Assembly (NCBI RefSeq): GCF_016894245.1
Contig: NZ_CP069792.1
Coordinates: forward strand, 186,001-250,000
Reading direction: 5' to 3'
Length of the DNA: 64,000 nt
Source of the DNA: Corynebacterium kroppenstedtii
GTDB lineage: Bacteria > Actinomycetota > Actinomycetes > Mycobacteriales > Mycobacteriaceae
Shown here one piece after another: positions 36,159-44,871 of the stretch. Positions within the stretch are counted from its first letter, which is position 1. The number at the start of each line of letters is the position of its first letter. Both the position numbers and the translations under genes were made by a program. A model generated the notes under the pieces. It searched no databases, was not told where the DNA came from, and was given only the letters and a program-made list of their open reading frames with translations.

Positions 36159-36551
36159 TTAGGCATCAAGTTCTCGGGCCACAGCGCGGAGAACCTCGGC
36201 CACTTGACGGCTTTCTTTCCGTCCTGGGTAGCGGCCTGCTTGAAGGCTCGGCTGAACATGCCCTTCTAATAGCGTCATTAAGTCCTGGATCATGCTTTGT
36301 AACTGATCGGGCTTGTACTTATGAGTAGGGCGGCGCCGAGGCCGACCGGTCTCTTGAATATCCGTAATCCTGAGCACCTGCGGACCTTTCCGGCCTGCAG
36401 CAAACTCGTACTCTATTTTCTGCCCTTGGTGTAGTTCCTCCACACCGTCGGGCAATACTTGGGTGCCGACAAAGACGTCGTCATCGCCCGGGTTGGTGAC
36501 GAACCCAAATCCCTTATCGGGATCAAACCATTTGACTCTTCCGATTGGCAT
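36159..36551 (-). CDS. cspB: Cold-shock domain protein CspB-type
   Basis: 130 residues. The N-terminal ~65 residues form a cold-shock OB fold with the RNP1 motif (KGFGFV, residues 13-18) and an RNP2-like DVFVGTQVL (residues 25-33; VFVG instead of VFVH). The second half (PRRRPTHKYKPDQLQSMIQ...) is a helical extension found in mycobacterial CspB. It should bind single-stranded RNA or DNA. AAAGGA precedes the ATG at 36551; a longer upstream frame (to 36779) is not conserved-looking and is rejected. Confidence 0.9.
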   Translation of the reverse strand: MPIGRVKWFDPDKGFGFVTNPGDDDVFVGTQVLPDGVEELHQGQKIEYEFAAGRKGPQVLRITDIQETGRPRRRPTHKYKPDQLQSMIQDLMTLLEGHVQPSLQAGRYPGRKESRQVAEVLRAVARELDA

Positions 36552-37007
36552 GAGGGTTTTCCTTTCTCTGTATTTAATGAGCTGGGTATCTATAGATCTG
36601 GCTGTTCGACCATGTATTGGGTTGACCATGTATCGCGCGGTGCGCTCGCGACTATCCCAGCATGGATGGGCGAAACTACTTATTCTAAACGATCCGCAGC
36701 TTTTAGCCCATCCCGATGTTTCATGTGGGTAGGTTTTACGTTTTACTAGTCGAAGCACGCGATGTACCACGCACTGCACGCGCAGATATAGTGTTCTTAA
36801 TCACATTTTAACGGCACTTTTCGTCATTAATTCGATCAAAATATAGCTTTACGCTGCACTGTTACCCATGTTACTCGCCCGCGACCATATCCAAGTCGCT
36901 ACCGGAATGTGATCTTTTCGTAACCTTCATGTAGCGTGGCCAGCCAGTACGTCAAGAAGCGGTCCGCCAAGGACGCCGATTATCGCACAGAGAGGTTATA
37001 CCCCTTC
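36552..37007. other. cspB-rpf divergent region
   Basis: 456 bases, AT-rich around 36790-36870 where promoters are likely. A GlxR-like half-site (TGTGATCTTTTCGTAA) lies at about 36907. I looked for a c-di-AMP (ydaO) riboswitch before rpf and did not find its conserved sequences. Confidence 0.4.
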
Positions 37008-37793
37008 ATGGGACATCACTCCAAGAACACCAACCGTATTTCTACCGACGCCAAGGTTGCCCTGTCAGGCTTGGCTATTACAGCTAGCGGCATTGCTGTC
37101 GCTCCATCAGCGTCGGCGGCACCAGATTCCGATTGGGATCGTTTGGCTCAGTGCGAGTCTGGTGGCGACTGGGGCACCAACACTGGCAACGGCTTCCAGG
37201 GCGGCCTGCAGTTCGCTCCTTCCACCTGGTCTGCATACGGTGGAAACGAGTACGCTGCTACCGCCAACCAAGCAACCCGTGAACAGCAGATCACGGTGGG
37301 CGAGCGCGTCCTCGCCGAACAGGGCTGGAACGCTTGGCCGGCATGCTCCGCGCAGCTCGGTTTGAGCAGTGGCGCTTCACAGCGTGATAACGCCTACGCC
37401 GCTGGTACCCAGGCAGCCGTTCAGCCTGCCGCGGCGCCTGCTGACGAGGCTGCAGCCGCCGATGACGCTGCCCCTGCAGCCCAGGCTCCTGCTGACGACG
37501 CGACCGACGAGGCTCCGACCCCGCAGAAGGCCGTGACGGACTTAGCCGCAACACAGAGCATCGCTAGCTTGGATCAGATCTTCGACGCTATCCAGGCAGC
37601 CTTCAATAAAGCTGGCGTCCCGATGCCCGCCGTGATCACGGATTACTACCACGCTCATCACGACGAGCTCACCGCTGCGTACAACCAGGCTATTGGTGCA
37701 GCTGTGAACGGTTATGCTGAAGCAACCGCCCAGGCCACAAAGATTTACGACGCCGTGGAAAAGAACTTCCACTCCTCACGCAGCGCTGCATAA
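37008..37793 (+). CDS. rpf1: Resuscitation-promoting factor Rpf
   Basis: 261 residues. Signal peptide (residues 1-38, ending SASAAP). The Rpf domain (about 40-115) starts DSDWDRLAQCESGGDW; Glu50 is the catalytic glutamate and Cys49 pairs with the Cys in WPACSAQLGL. Rpf is a secreted muralytic enzyme that cleaves glycan strands and promotes growth or resuscitation. The rest is an Ala/Asp/Pro-rich linker with a helical C-terminus (PMPAVITDYYHAHHDEL). The chosen ATG at 37008 follows GAGAGG; a longer frame from 36936 begins upstream. Strong terminator after the stop. Confidence 0.9.
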   Translation: MGHHSKNTNRISTDAKVALSGLAITASGIAVAPSASAAPDSDWDRLAQCESGGDWGTNTGNGFQGGLQFAPSTWSAYGGNEYAATANQATREQQITVGERVLAEQGWNAWPACSAQLGLSSGASQRDNAYAAGTQAAVQPAAAPADEAAAADDAAPAAQAPADDATDEAPTPQKAVTDLAATQSIASLDQIFDAIQAAFNKAGVPMPAVITDYYHAHHDELTAAYNQAIGAAVNGYAEATAQATKIYDAVEKNFHSSRSAA

Positions 37794-37810
37794 CGGCAAC
37801 GCGCTTGATA

Positions 37811-37866
37811 ACGAACACCCCTCGGGAAACACCACGATTGGTAGGTATCTCCCGAGGGGTTCGTTC
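37811..37866 (+). terminator. Terminator after rpf
   Basis: ACGAACACCCCTCGGGA pairs with TCCCGAGGGGTTCGT, a stem of about 15 bp around a ~22-nt loop. It is followed by TTCT. It lies 20 bases after the rpf stop. Confidence 0.7.
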
Positions 37867-38082
37867 TATGTAACAGATCATGAGGCCTAACGCATGTGGC
37901 AGCTGCTACCAACCGGAATTAGGCATGAGCAGGTGCCGTCTGGGCACGTACTGACGTCATCCCGCCGGTCATAACCGGTAGCGTGACATGCCCCGACTCC
38001 GCAAAAATAAACGCAGCTAGAACACACGTAGCGTGTGGCTAAGCACGCTAAGTCAACACGTGAGGTCGCATCCAGATGGCAG

Positions 38083-38283
38083 TTAGCGCTTAAAAGGCCT
38101 GTTCACAGGGGTGTATGGGTGGACGTAATTAAGCTCGTCAGAATCGACGGGGAATTTCGTATCCTCACCGTAGGGGCTCGTCGCGCCCGACACGTGGGAC
38201 ACCACCTCCGTCACAGGGTGCTCGCCCTCCTCTAAATGCTGAGGCCAACCTGGATCAACATATTGTTCTTTATCTTTCGCCAT
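38083..38283 (-). CDS. Small conserved hypothetical, 66 aa
   Basis: The sequence (KDKEQYVDPGWPQHLEEGEHPVTEVVSH, then a Tyr/Pro-rich tail) has regular hydrophilic composition and no membrane segment. A purine stretch GATGGAG precedes the ATG by 4-8 nt. It lies between rpf and the helicase-associated gene, where similarly short ORFs occur in relatives as far as I remember. A CACACG-TAG-CGTGTG hairpin lies at 38023-38037, about 45 bases after its stop. I do not recognise a domain; function unknown. Confidence 0.6.
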   Translation of the reverse strand: MAKDKEQYVDPGWPQHLEEGEHPVTEVVSHVSGATSPYGEDTKFPVDSDELNYVHPYTPVNRPFKR

Positions 38284-38343
38284 GGCTCCATCTTTTCAGA
38301 TCAGTGCGTATTAGTCACCCTACTAAGAACGATTGCCCCCGGT

Positions 38344-38349
38344 TAGAAT
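38344..38349 (+). promoter_or_regulatory. -10-like element, helicase-associated gene
   Basis: TAGAAT ends 8 nt before the ATG at 38358. No ribosome site is needed for a leaderless start. Confidence 0.45.
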
Positions 38350-38357
38350 GGGGGTTT

Positions 38358-41030
38358 ATGTCTTCTCCCGGTTCCGTCCCTGATCACTTGTCTGAGTGGC
38401 TCGCACAGATTAGCGACGATCAACTCTCGCTGATTCTTCGCGAGCGCCTGGAGAATCTCTTCCCGATGCCTGTCGGCAGCAGCCAACTAGCTGCGCGGCT
38501 GACCAGCCCTTTTACGGTCACGCAAACTGTTGAAGCACTCGATATGCTGTCCTCGGCATGCCTCGAAGTGATGGCCGACCTGACGGACCACGGCCGGAAC
38601 AATGGGCCACTCACTGTGGCGGCACTCCATGACCACCTCACGGCGTCATTAACCCGGGTCGGTGTCGATGAGTCATCCATGCCGACGGAACGTCACGTTC
38701 TCTCCGCACTGGAGTATTTAACCGAGCATGGGCTTGTGTGGGGCCTTCCCTTCCCCAATACCACGGATAACGCCACATCGGAGTCACAATTCCGAGTCGT
38801 ACCCGAGGCGATACGGTCGCTGACCTCGCAAATTGCGTTCATCGAACCACCTTTACCAACTGGGGAGGACTGGATGGCTCTACTGGACACGGTAACGCCC
38901 CAAGAACGCCGTGTGCTGCAGCGACTCCACGACGCAGGGGGGCGAGGGATCCACTCACCCGCAAAGAACTCAGATCCCTCTGCCCCCGTCCCCCACCTCA
39001 TTTCACTGGGTTTGCTGGAGGTTTACGACACCGTTCAATCGGCGGGAGACCGTCCTACGTCGTCACGCCCTACCCGCACAACAACGAACACTCAGCAACC
39101 ACCTGCCGACGTCTACGTCCGGCTTCCCCTCCGCGTCCACAACTACCTCGCTGGTCGACATGACAACTTCGTACCGACGTCCCTCCGCCCACCGGAAGGT
39201 TTTCATTTCCCCCCGCCGTCCCCTCCTATACAGCAGACACCCGATGACATTATCGGTACCGTCTCTTCAGCACGCGCGCAGTTATCGTCGGCAGCTGCAG
39301 CAGAAGTGTCCCTGACCTTGTTCCATATGCGGGAGCTCTTGCGATTCGCCGCACGGACACCGTTTAAAGCGCTACGTAATTCGGAGATCGGGGTCCGGGA
39401 ACTACGACGGGCAGAAAAAGCAATGGAGGATATCGGACTTACCCGCACGAGGCTCATCACTCTCCTTGAACTGGCCCGTGACCTCGGCTTTCTCGACTGG
39501 GGCGATCCGGAATCTCTCTATGATGAGGCGGATTATGGGTGGTGGGGCCCAACGCGCCTCGCTGAAGAGTGGATTCATAGCGACACCGGTACACAATGGG
39601 CGTTGCTGGCGATGGGATGGTTTGGTTCCCTCGCGCAGACGTGGGTCGTCGGAAAAGGTGAGGACGGCAAGAACACCAATGTCTTCGATGAGGAGACGGT
39701 GTCACCGGGTGCTCTTGTTCTGCGTCGGCACCTCTTGTCCGCGGCGCGTGGTTTCGATCCTTCCACAACCGGGAAGACAGAAGACGTGTACTCGGCGTAC
39801 GGGTATATGTATCCGCAGCATGTGGTGTACATGGACCCGCGGGCTGTCCCCGATATGGCGGCCAATGCGGAAGCCTTCGGACTCATTTCTGGGCGGGCAA
39901 CTACTGGGGTCACAGACATTCTCCTCCCCCTGTTTCGTGATATTCCGCCGGATCGCCAGACGTATTCCACGCCTATGGCCGATTACGTGTTACGTCTGTC
40001 GCGCACCTATGCTTCCCAGCCACCGTCGGTGGAGAGTGAAGAGGACACCCGTGGTTCTGAAGCGGATACGGCAGATCTGTCGACAGCAGACTTGTCACTC
40101 TACGACTCATACGTCATCGCTCTTATCCGACACTGCCAGGCCTCGTTTCCTGCGCCGTCGTCAACGCTGATTGCTCAGGGGGATATGACCGTGCTGGCTC
40201 CTAGCCCTCTTGATGACACGACAACGAGCATGATGGATCGTATTGCCGACGTGGAAAGCCCTGGACTGGCAACGTTGTATAGGGTGTCGGAGGACAGTCT
40301 CCGCCGCGGGATGGCGTCGGGCCTTACCCCTGAAGATATCTCGTCGTTTCTATCGCTTCGCGTGCTCAATGGTGTTCCCCAGGGCCTGACTTTCCTCATT
40401 AACGACGTGGGCCGCTTCTATGGATCGGTGCGCGGTGGTGAGGCCTCGTGTTATCTGCGCATTGATGACCCGCACATCGTCGACGACGTTCTGGCTTCCC
40501 CCGCAGCGTCGTCGGCGGGTTTACGAAAGATAGCGCCGACGGTAGTGGTGGGATCAGTACCGCTGGCAACGGCATTGAGAGATGTGGCTGCCGAGGGTTT
40601 CCAGGTTGTCCAGGAAGACGCCGGCGGCATGGCGGTACAGTCAGATTCGGTCGCCCGTTTTGATAGTCACTTTGATCTGTCATCAGCGGACGAGTCCGAC
40701 AGGCTGACTCGCTATTCAGTTAACGTGACGCCTACTCCGGAGGGCGGCATTGCTGGTGCGATTGCCGCGGTTCGGCGGGAGGATGCCGATGACGTCGAGG
40801 GACGGGTCTTAACGCAGCCGCAGGATTGGGTTCCGCAGCTTTCGCATTATGCACGGTCGGGAATGCAGGTCATTGTGACGTACGTTGAGAAGAATGGCGC
40901 AACTCAGCGATACCGCATGGAGCCGCTCACTGTGACCTCGGGCTATTTTGATGGGTTCGATGTCCACTCGTCGGAAGTTCGGCGAATCGCATTCCACCAT
41001 GTCACAAGCATTACGCTCCTGGACCACTGA
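38358..41030 (+). CDS. Helicase-associated (XPB C-terminal-like) protein, partner of XPB
   Basis: 890 residues, corresponding to the mycobacterial 'helicase C-terminal domain' protein encoded beside XPB. I see no Walker A or DEAD/DEVH motif, so it lacks a helicase motor of its own. The N-terminal part is helical and acidic. Winged-helix-like stretches follow (PQERRVLQRLHDAGGRGIH). The C-terminal part (VPQLSHYARSGMQVIVTYVEKNGATQRYRMEPLTVTSG) resembles a WYL/helicase-associated beta domain. It begins about 75 bases after the 66-aa gene's start, divergently. XPB follows 82 bases later. Role inferred: accessory subunit in DNA repair. Confidence 0.8.
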   Translation: MSSPGSVPDHLSEWLAQISDDQLSLILRERLENLFPMPVGSSQLAARLTSPFTVTQTVEALDMLSSACLEVMADLTDHGRNNGPLTVAALHDHLTASLTRVGVDESSMPTERHVLSALEYLTEHGLVWGLPFPNTTDNATSESQFRVVPEAIRSLTSQIAFIEPPLPTGEDWMALLDTVTPQERRVLQRLHDAGGRGIHSPAKNSDPSAPVPHLISLGLLEVYDTVQSAGDRPTSSRPTRTTTNTQQPPADVYVRLPLRVHNYLAGRHDNFVPTSLRPPEGFHFPPPSPPIQQTPDDIIGTVSSARAQLSSAAAAEVSLTLFHMRELLRFAARTPFKALRNSEIGVRELRRAEKAMEDIGLTRTRLITLLELARDLGFLDWGDPESLYDEADYGWWGPTRLAEEWIHSDTGTQWALLAMGWFGSLAQTWVVGKGEDGKNTNVFDEETVSPGALVLRRHLLSAARGFDPSTTGKTEDVYSAYGYMYPQHVVYMDPRAVPDMAANAEAFGLISGRATTGVTDILLPLFRDIPPDRQTYSTPMADYVLRLSRTYASQPPSVESEEDTRGSEADTADLSTADLSLYDSYVIALIRHCQASFPAPSSTLIAQGDMTVLAPSPLDDTTTSMMDRIADVESPGLATLYRVSEDSLRRGMASGLTPEDISSFLSLRVLNGVPQGLTFLINDVGRFYGSVRGGEASCYLRIDDPHIVDDVLASPAASSAGLRKIAPTVVVGSVPLATALRDVAAEGFQVVQEDAGGMAVQSDSVARFDSHFDLSSADESDRLTRYSVNVTPTPEGGIAGAIAAVRREDADDVEGRVLTQPQDWVPQLSHYARSGMQVIVTYVEKNGATQRYRMEPLTVTSGYFDGFDVHSSEVRRIAFHHVTSITLLDH

Positions 41031-41112
41031 GCGCAGGCATGGAGCGCTAATCACAGTGATGAGCCGGTGAACACGGCTCCTGGACCGGTGAGAACGAAAG
41101 GAAAGGGTTTGT

Positions 41113-42789
41113 ATGGCGCAGGGCACTAACGCCTTCGGTGGGCCTCTTATTGTTCAATCAGATAAGACAGTTCTGCTTGAAATTGATCATCCGAAGGCCG
41201 AGGAGGCCCGTGCTGCTTTGGCCCCGTTTGCCGAGCTTGAGCGAGCACCTGAGCACATCCACACGTACCGGATTACGCCGCTGGCGTTGTGGAATGCGCG
41301 CGCTGCCGGGCATGATGCTGAGCAGGTTGTCGACGTGCTGGAGAATTATTCTCGCTTCCCTGTTCCGCAGCCGCTGCTGGTGGATATCGCCGACACGATG
41401 GGCCGCTATGGCCGCCTGACGTTACACAAGGATCCGATCCACGGGCTGGTTCTGCACGCCACGGATAAGGCCGTGCTGGCGGAGGTCATTCGCCACAAGA
41501 AGATCAAGCCCATGTTGGGGTCTGCCATTGCGGATGATGCGTGGACTGTCCACCCCTCCGAGCGCGGGCGCCTCAAGCAGGAATTGCTGAAGGTCGGGTG
41601 GCCTGCCGATGACCAGGCAGGTTACGTCGACGGTGAGGCTCATGCTATTTCCTTGTCGACGGAGAACGTGGACTGGCGGCTTCGCGATTATCAAAAACTC
41701 GCGGCGGATTCGTTTTGGGATGGCGGGTCCGGCGTCGTCGTTTTGCCCTGTGGGGCTGGTAAAACGATGGTCGGTGCTGCTGCCATGGCGAAGTCCAAGA
41801 CGACGACGCTGATCCTGGTGACGAATACCGTATCGGGGCGCCAGTGGCGGGACGAGCTGATTCGGCGCACCACCCTCACCGAGGATGAGATCGGCGAATA
41901 CTCCGGCGAAAAGAAGGAAATCCGCCCGGTGACGATTGCTACGTACCAGGTCGTGACCCGCAAGACTCGCGGTGAGTATCGCGCGTTGGAGCTCTTTGAT
42001 TCCCGCGATTGGGGCCTCATTATTTACGACGAGGTTCACCTGCTGCCTGCCCCGGTGTTTCGTTTGACCTCTGATCTGCAGTCTCGTCGTCGTTTAGGTT
42101 TGACGGCGACGCTGGTGCGTGAGGATGGCCGTGAGGGCGATGTGTTCAGCTTGATTGGGCCCAAGCGCTATGACGCGCCATGGAAGGATATCGAGGCCCA
42201 GGGCTGGATTGCACCGGCGGAATGTGTTGAAGTGCGGTCCATGATGACCGAGTCCGAGCGCATGGTGTACGCCACCGCGGAAAAGTCGGATAAGTATCGG
42301 TTATCGGCGTGCTCGGGGACGAAGATTCGTGTGGTGCGCAAGATTATGTCCCAACACCCCAACGAACCGACGTTGATTATTGGTGCGTACATCGATCAGT
42401 TGGAAGAACTGAGCGAGAAGCTTAACGCTCCTCTTATCGACGGCAAGACGCGGAATAAAAAGCGGGAGGAGCTTTTCGAACAGTTCCGTTCTGGGGACAT
42501 TTCAACCCTCGTCGTCAGTAAAGTGGCGAACTTCTCTATTGATTTGCCTGAGGCATCACTGGCTATCCAGGTTTCCGGGACGTTCGGCTCGCGGCAGGAG
42601 GAGGCACAGCGTTTGGGCCGTCTGATGCGCCCCAAGCAAGACGGCGGGAGTGCACATTTCTACACAGTGGTGTCGCGCGATACTATCGACGCCGAGTATG
42701 CGGCCCATCGTCAGCGTTTCTTGGCTGAGCAGGGGTATGCGTACCGGATTGTGAACTCGGCGGATTTACCGGACCTTGAGGATGACTAA
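41113..42789 (+). CDS. XPB-family DNA repair helicase
   Basis: 558 residues. The damage-recognition-like N-terminus (about 1-180) is followed by a superfamily 2 helicase core: Q-region WRLRDYQ, motif I GAGKT (214-218), motif II DEVH (306-309), motif III TAT (331-333), the XPB-specific RED motif (336-338) and motif VI QEEAQRLGRLMRPK near the end. It is an archaeal/eukaryal XPB-type 3'-5' DNA helicase, found in actinobacteria (ercc3-like). GGAAAGGG precedes the ATG. It overlaps no gene. Its partner here is the preceding helicase-associated protein, not a Bax1-like nuclease. Confidence 0.93.
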   Translation: MAQGTNAFGGPLIVQSDKTVLLEIDHPKAEEARAALAPFAELERAPEHIHTYRITPLALWNARAAGHDAEQVVDVLENYSRFPVPQPLLVDIADTMGRYGRLTLHKDPIHGLVLHATDKAVLAEVIRHKKIKPMLGSAIADDAWTVHPSERGRLKQELLKVGWPADDQAGYVDGEAHAISLSTENVDWRLRDYQKLAADSFWDGGSGVVVLPCGAGKTMVGAAAMAKSKTTTLILVTNTVSGRQWRDELIRRTTLTEDEIGEYSGEKKEIRPVTIATYQVVTRKTRGEYRALELFDSRDWGLIIYDEVHLLPAPVFRLTSDLQSRRRLGLTATLVREDGREGDVFSLIGPKRYDAPWKDIEAQGWIAPAECVEVRSMMTESERMVYATAEKSDKYRLSACSGTKIRVVRKIMSQHPNEPTLIIGAYIDQLEELSEKLNAPLIDGKTRNKKREELFEQFRSGDISTLVVSKVANFSIDLPEASLAIQVSGTFGSRQEEAQRLGRLMRPKQDGGSAHFYTVVSRDTIDAEYAAHRQRFLAEQGYAYRIVNSADLPDLEDD

Positions 42790-42793
42790 CACC

Positions 42794-43435
42794 ATGAGCA
42801 CTTTTCAGTTCACCGTGGACGAGGCTTTTAACCGCCAACATAATGAATTCGTGCGAGACTCTCGTCGGCTCCAAGTGAGTGCCGGCGTGCTCGGCGGGAT
42901 CCTCGTTGTCGCGGCTGTCCTCATTTTTCTTTTTGCAGGCCACGATGGTGCATTTGTGTTGTTCGCTCTGGTTCTGGGGATCTTCGGGTTATTTAGCCTG
43001 ATCATGGTTCAGGTCATTCCGCGCATGGTGGGGTCCGGCCAGTCCCTGTATGACCGATATGAGCTGGCACCGGCGATGGTTGCTCGAGTGAATCCTCACG
43101 ATGTTGAGATTATGGCGTTGGTGAATACGTCAGTGAATGCGGATGATGAGCCGCAGTGGGCGTTGTCTGCACGAACAGTGGCGCGAGTTCCGGGTACGGT
43201 GCGCGAGGTCGGCGAGCGTATTCCGTCGGTAGCGGTCACGGCGACGAGGTCAGTCCAGCATAAGGATCGGTGGGATGAGATTAATCCCATGCCAATTGGG
43301 TGGGCGACGAAGAACCAGAACGTTGTGCGCGATGCCGAGGCTGCCATTGCACCCCAACAGTGGAAAATGCTGGCCGACAATCTTGATCGCATTGACGACG
43401 TCATGAGTGCGAAGCGGAATCTCTTGCCGCTTTAG
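42794..43435 (+). CDS. DUF3239 membrane protein
   Basis: 213 residues. Two membrane helices near residues 30-75 (VSAGVLGGILVVAAVLIFLF, FVLFALVLGIFGLFSLIMVQV), then a cytosolic domain with alternating strands and helices ending AAIAPQQWKMLADNLDRIDDV. This is the DUF3239 family of corynebacteria; function unknown. ATG at 42794 is chosen; an ATG at 42782 overlaps the XPB stop as ATGACTAA and could allow translational coupling. Confidence 0.78.
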   Translation: MSTFQFTVDEAFNRQHNEFVRDSRRLQVSAGVLGGILVVAAVLIFLFAGHDGAFVLFALVLGIFGLFSLIMVQVIPRMVGSGQSLYDRYELAPAMVARVNPHDVEIMALVNTSVNADDEPQWALSARTVARVPGTVREVGERIPSVAVTATRSVQHKDRWDEINPMPIGWATKNQNVVRDAEAAIAPQQWKMLADNLDRIDDVMSAKRNLLPL

Positions 43436-43487
43436 CTTGCGCCTTTGGGCAACAAGCCCTTGGTGACAAACCTCAGTGAAGAGATCC

Positions 43488-44639
43488 TTAGCGAACAGAT
43501 CCGCCCTGGAGGAAGTTGGCGGCTTCCTGGGCGCACTCTCTTTGTACCGCCGGAGTAGCCAACACGTGGTAGCCGAGGTGCTCAGTCACTGTTGTGGTTG
43601 CTCCCAGCTCCTCAAGGTTATGAGCAATCCCTTCTGCATCGACGGCGATGGCGTCACGCGTGGCTTTCTGAACAAGAACTTTGGCCTGGCTGAAATCGTG
43701 GTTCCGCCACGTCTCGTTCTCTGGGCTGGTCTGGAATAGCCGAGGGTGCTGCAGAACAATCTGCTCGCTGTTCCACCTGGCTGCGAGCTCCAGCCCAGCC
43801 GATGTACCGCTGCCGAAGGCCACAATGTCGTAACCTCGGGCCTCTTCGTACGTAGCAGTGGTGCTGTCTGATTCGTGTGTATCGCTCGGGATATTGCTGA
43901 GCACGTCCTCCGCCGCGTCGACTGCGGCAAGCGCATCACGAATGATTCCTTCTGTTCCCTCGGCGTGATCGCTGTATACAGCATTTCCTTGCGCATCGTC
44001 GGAAAGACGCCGTCGTATGAGGGGAAGCTGATAGTCGACGTCGACAATTGTTGTGCCAGAGAGTTCTGCGATCGCGGCTATGGTTGGCCGCCAGAAAATC
44101 TCGAGTTCCTGCCCTGATCCGTGCCACCCCGGGCCACCATGTAGTGATACTGCTACCCGCCCTGTGGGGGTTGAGGGGACGAAGACTGCAGTATTGCCAT
44201 TGACGGTGTGCATGTCCGGCCCGCTCGACGTGAATGCGACTCCCGGGATCGAGTGGTCGAGGCCCACCCCTAAAACGAGCTGCGAGGTATGTGTCACGAT
44301 GTCGTTTAACCGTCCGACCGCCTGCTCGGCGTCCTCTTGTAGCTGGCGTTGTTGTCCCGGTGCTTCTCGCTCGCGCTCGACGGAGAAATCCCCGGGCGAG
44401 GAAATAATGTCCCACACCTCTTTGTAGTGGACCGAGATAAAGCTCGCGATCTGATCAAGCTGTTGTTCAGGAGTGAGGATGGGGTTCCCCGCGAGCACAT
44501 CCTCGGACCGACCCACCCCAAACGTACCGGCCGACCGTGAAGAAACGGCCGAGTCAGAGGCACCGGCCGAAGCGGACGACGATGCAGTGGTTGGGGACGA
44601 AGCGGACGCTGAGGATCCAGGGGTGGGTTTGTTGGCCAT
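43488..44639 (-). CDS. Alpha/beta hydrolase-fold protein (carboxylesterase-like)
   Basis: 383 residues. A Ser/Ala-rich N-terminus (~40 residues) precedes a helical region. The hydrolase domain starts near AVSLHGGPGWHGSG, whose HGG is the oxyanion-hole motif of the hormone-sensitive lipase type, and the nucleophile elbow GTSAG follows (Ser in GxSxG). The C-terminal part HLGYHVLAT contains a His that could complete the triad. The substrate is unknown; no signal peptide. The N-terminal tail is low complexity. Confidence 0.72.
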   Translation of the reverse strand: MANKPTPGSSASASSPTTASSSASAGASDSAVSSRSAGTFGVGRSEDVLAGNPILTPEQQLDQIASFISVHYKEVWDIISSPGDFSVEREREAPGQQRQLQEDAEQAVGRLNDIVTHTSQLVLGVGLDHSIPGVAFTSSGPDMHTVNGNTAVFVPSTPTGRVAVSLHGGPGWHGSGQELEIFWRPTIAAIAELSGTTIVDVDYQLPLIRRRLSDDAQGNAVYSDHAEGTEGIIRDALAAVDAAEDVLSNIPSDTHESDSTTATYEEARGYDIVAFGSGTSAGLELAARWNSEQIVLQHPRLFQTSPENETWRNHDFSQAKVLVQKATRDAIAVDAEGIAHNLEELGATTTVTEHLGYHVLATPAVQRECAQEAANFLQGGSVR

Positions 44640-44871
44640 GTGGCTATTTTATATACCCGTCTTGTTTTACCGAGGTGTCGTGTTTATAAAGCCGCGATGC
44701 TTGGAAACCTGTGTGTCTGTTTAATGACCACACCCACGCCCTGGCCAGGGATAACGTACGAAATACCTTGGTCGTTAGTCTTGTTCGAGACGCTGCACCA
44801 GAGCGCCGTGTAGGCACCGTATAGTCAGCCCTGTCTGCTGTGTTGTCCGCGATGGTGTTTACAATGGCCCC
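44640..44871. other. Intergenic, divergent
   Basis: No gene seen. Contains TACAAT (-10-like) for the aminotransferase and the start-side of the hydrolase gene. Confidence 0.4.
44860..44865 (+). promoter_or_regulatory. -10-like element, aminotransferase
   Basis: TACAAT ends 6 nt before the ATG at 44872, consistent with a leaderless start. Confidence 0.45.

Noticed and set aside
36552..36779. N-terminal extension of the cold-shock gene
   Set aside because: A ribosome site and the conserved MPIGRVKWF start at 36551; the extension looks like leader sequence.
36780..37007. c-di-AMP (ydaO-type) riboswitch before rpf
   Set aside because: The conserved ydaO sequences were looked for and not seen.
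39466..40170. Long alternative frame in the helicase-associated gene
   Set aside because: Arg/Cys-rich product without domain; overlaps a well-supported gene fully.
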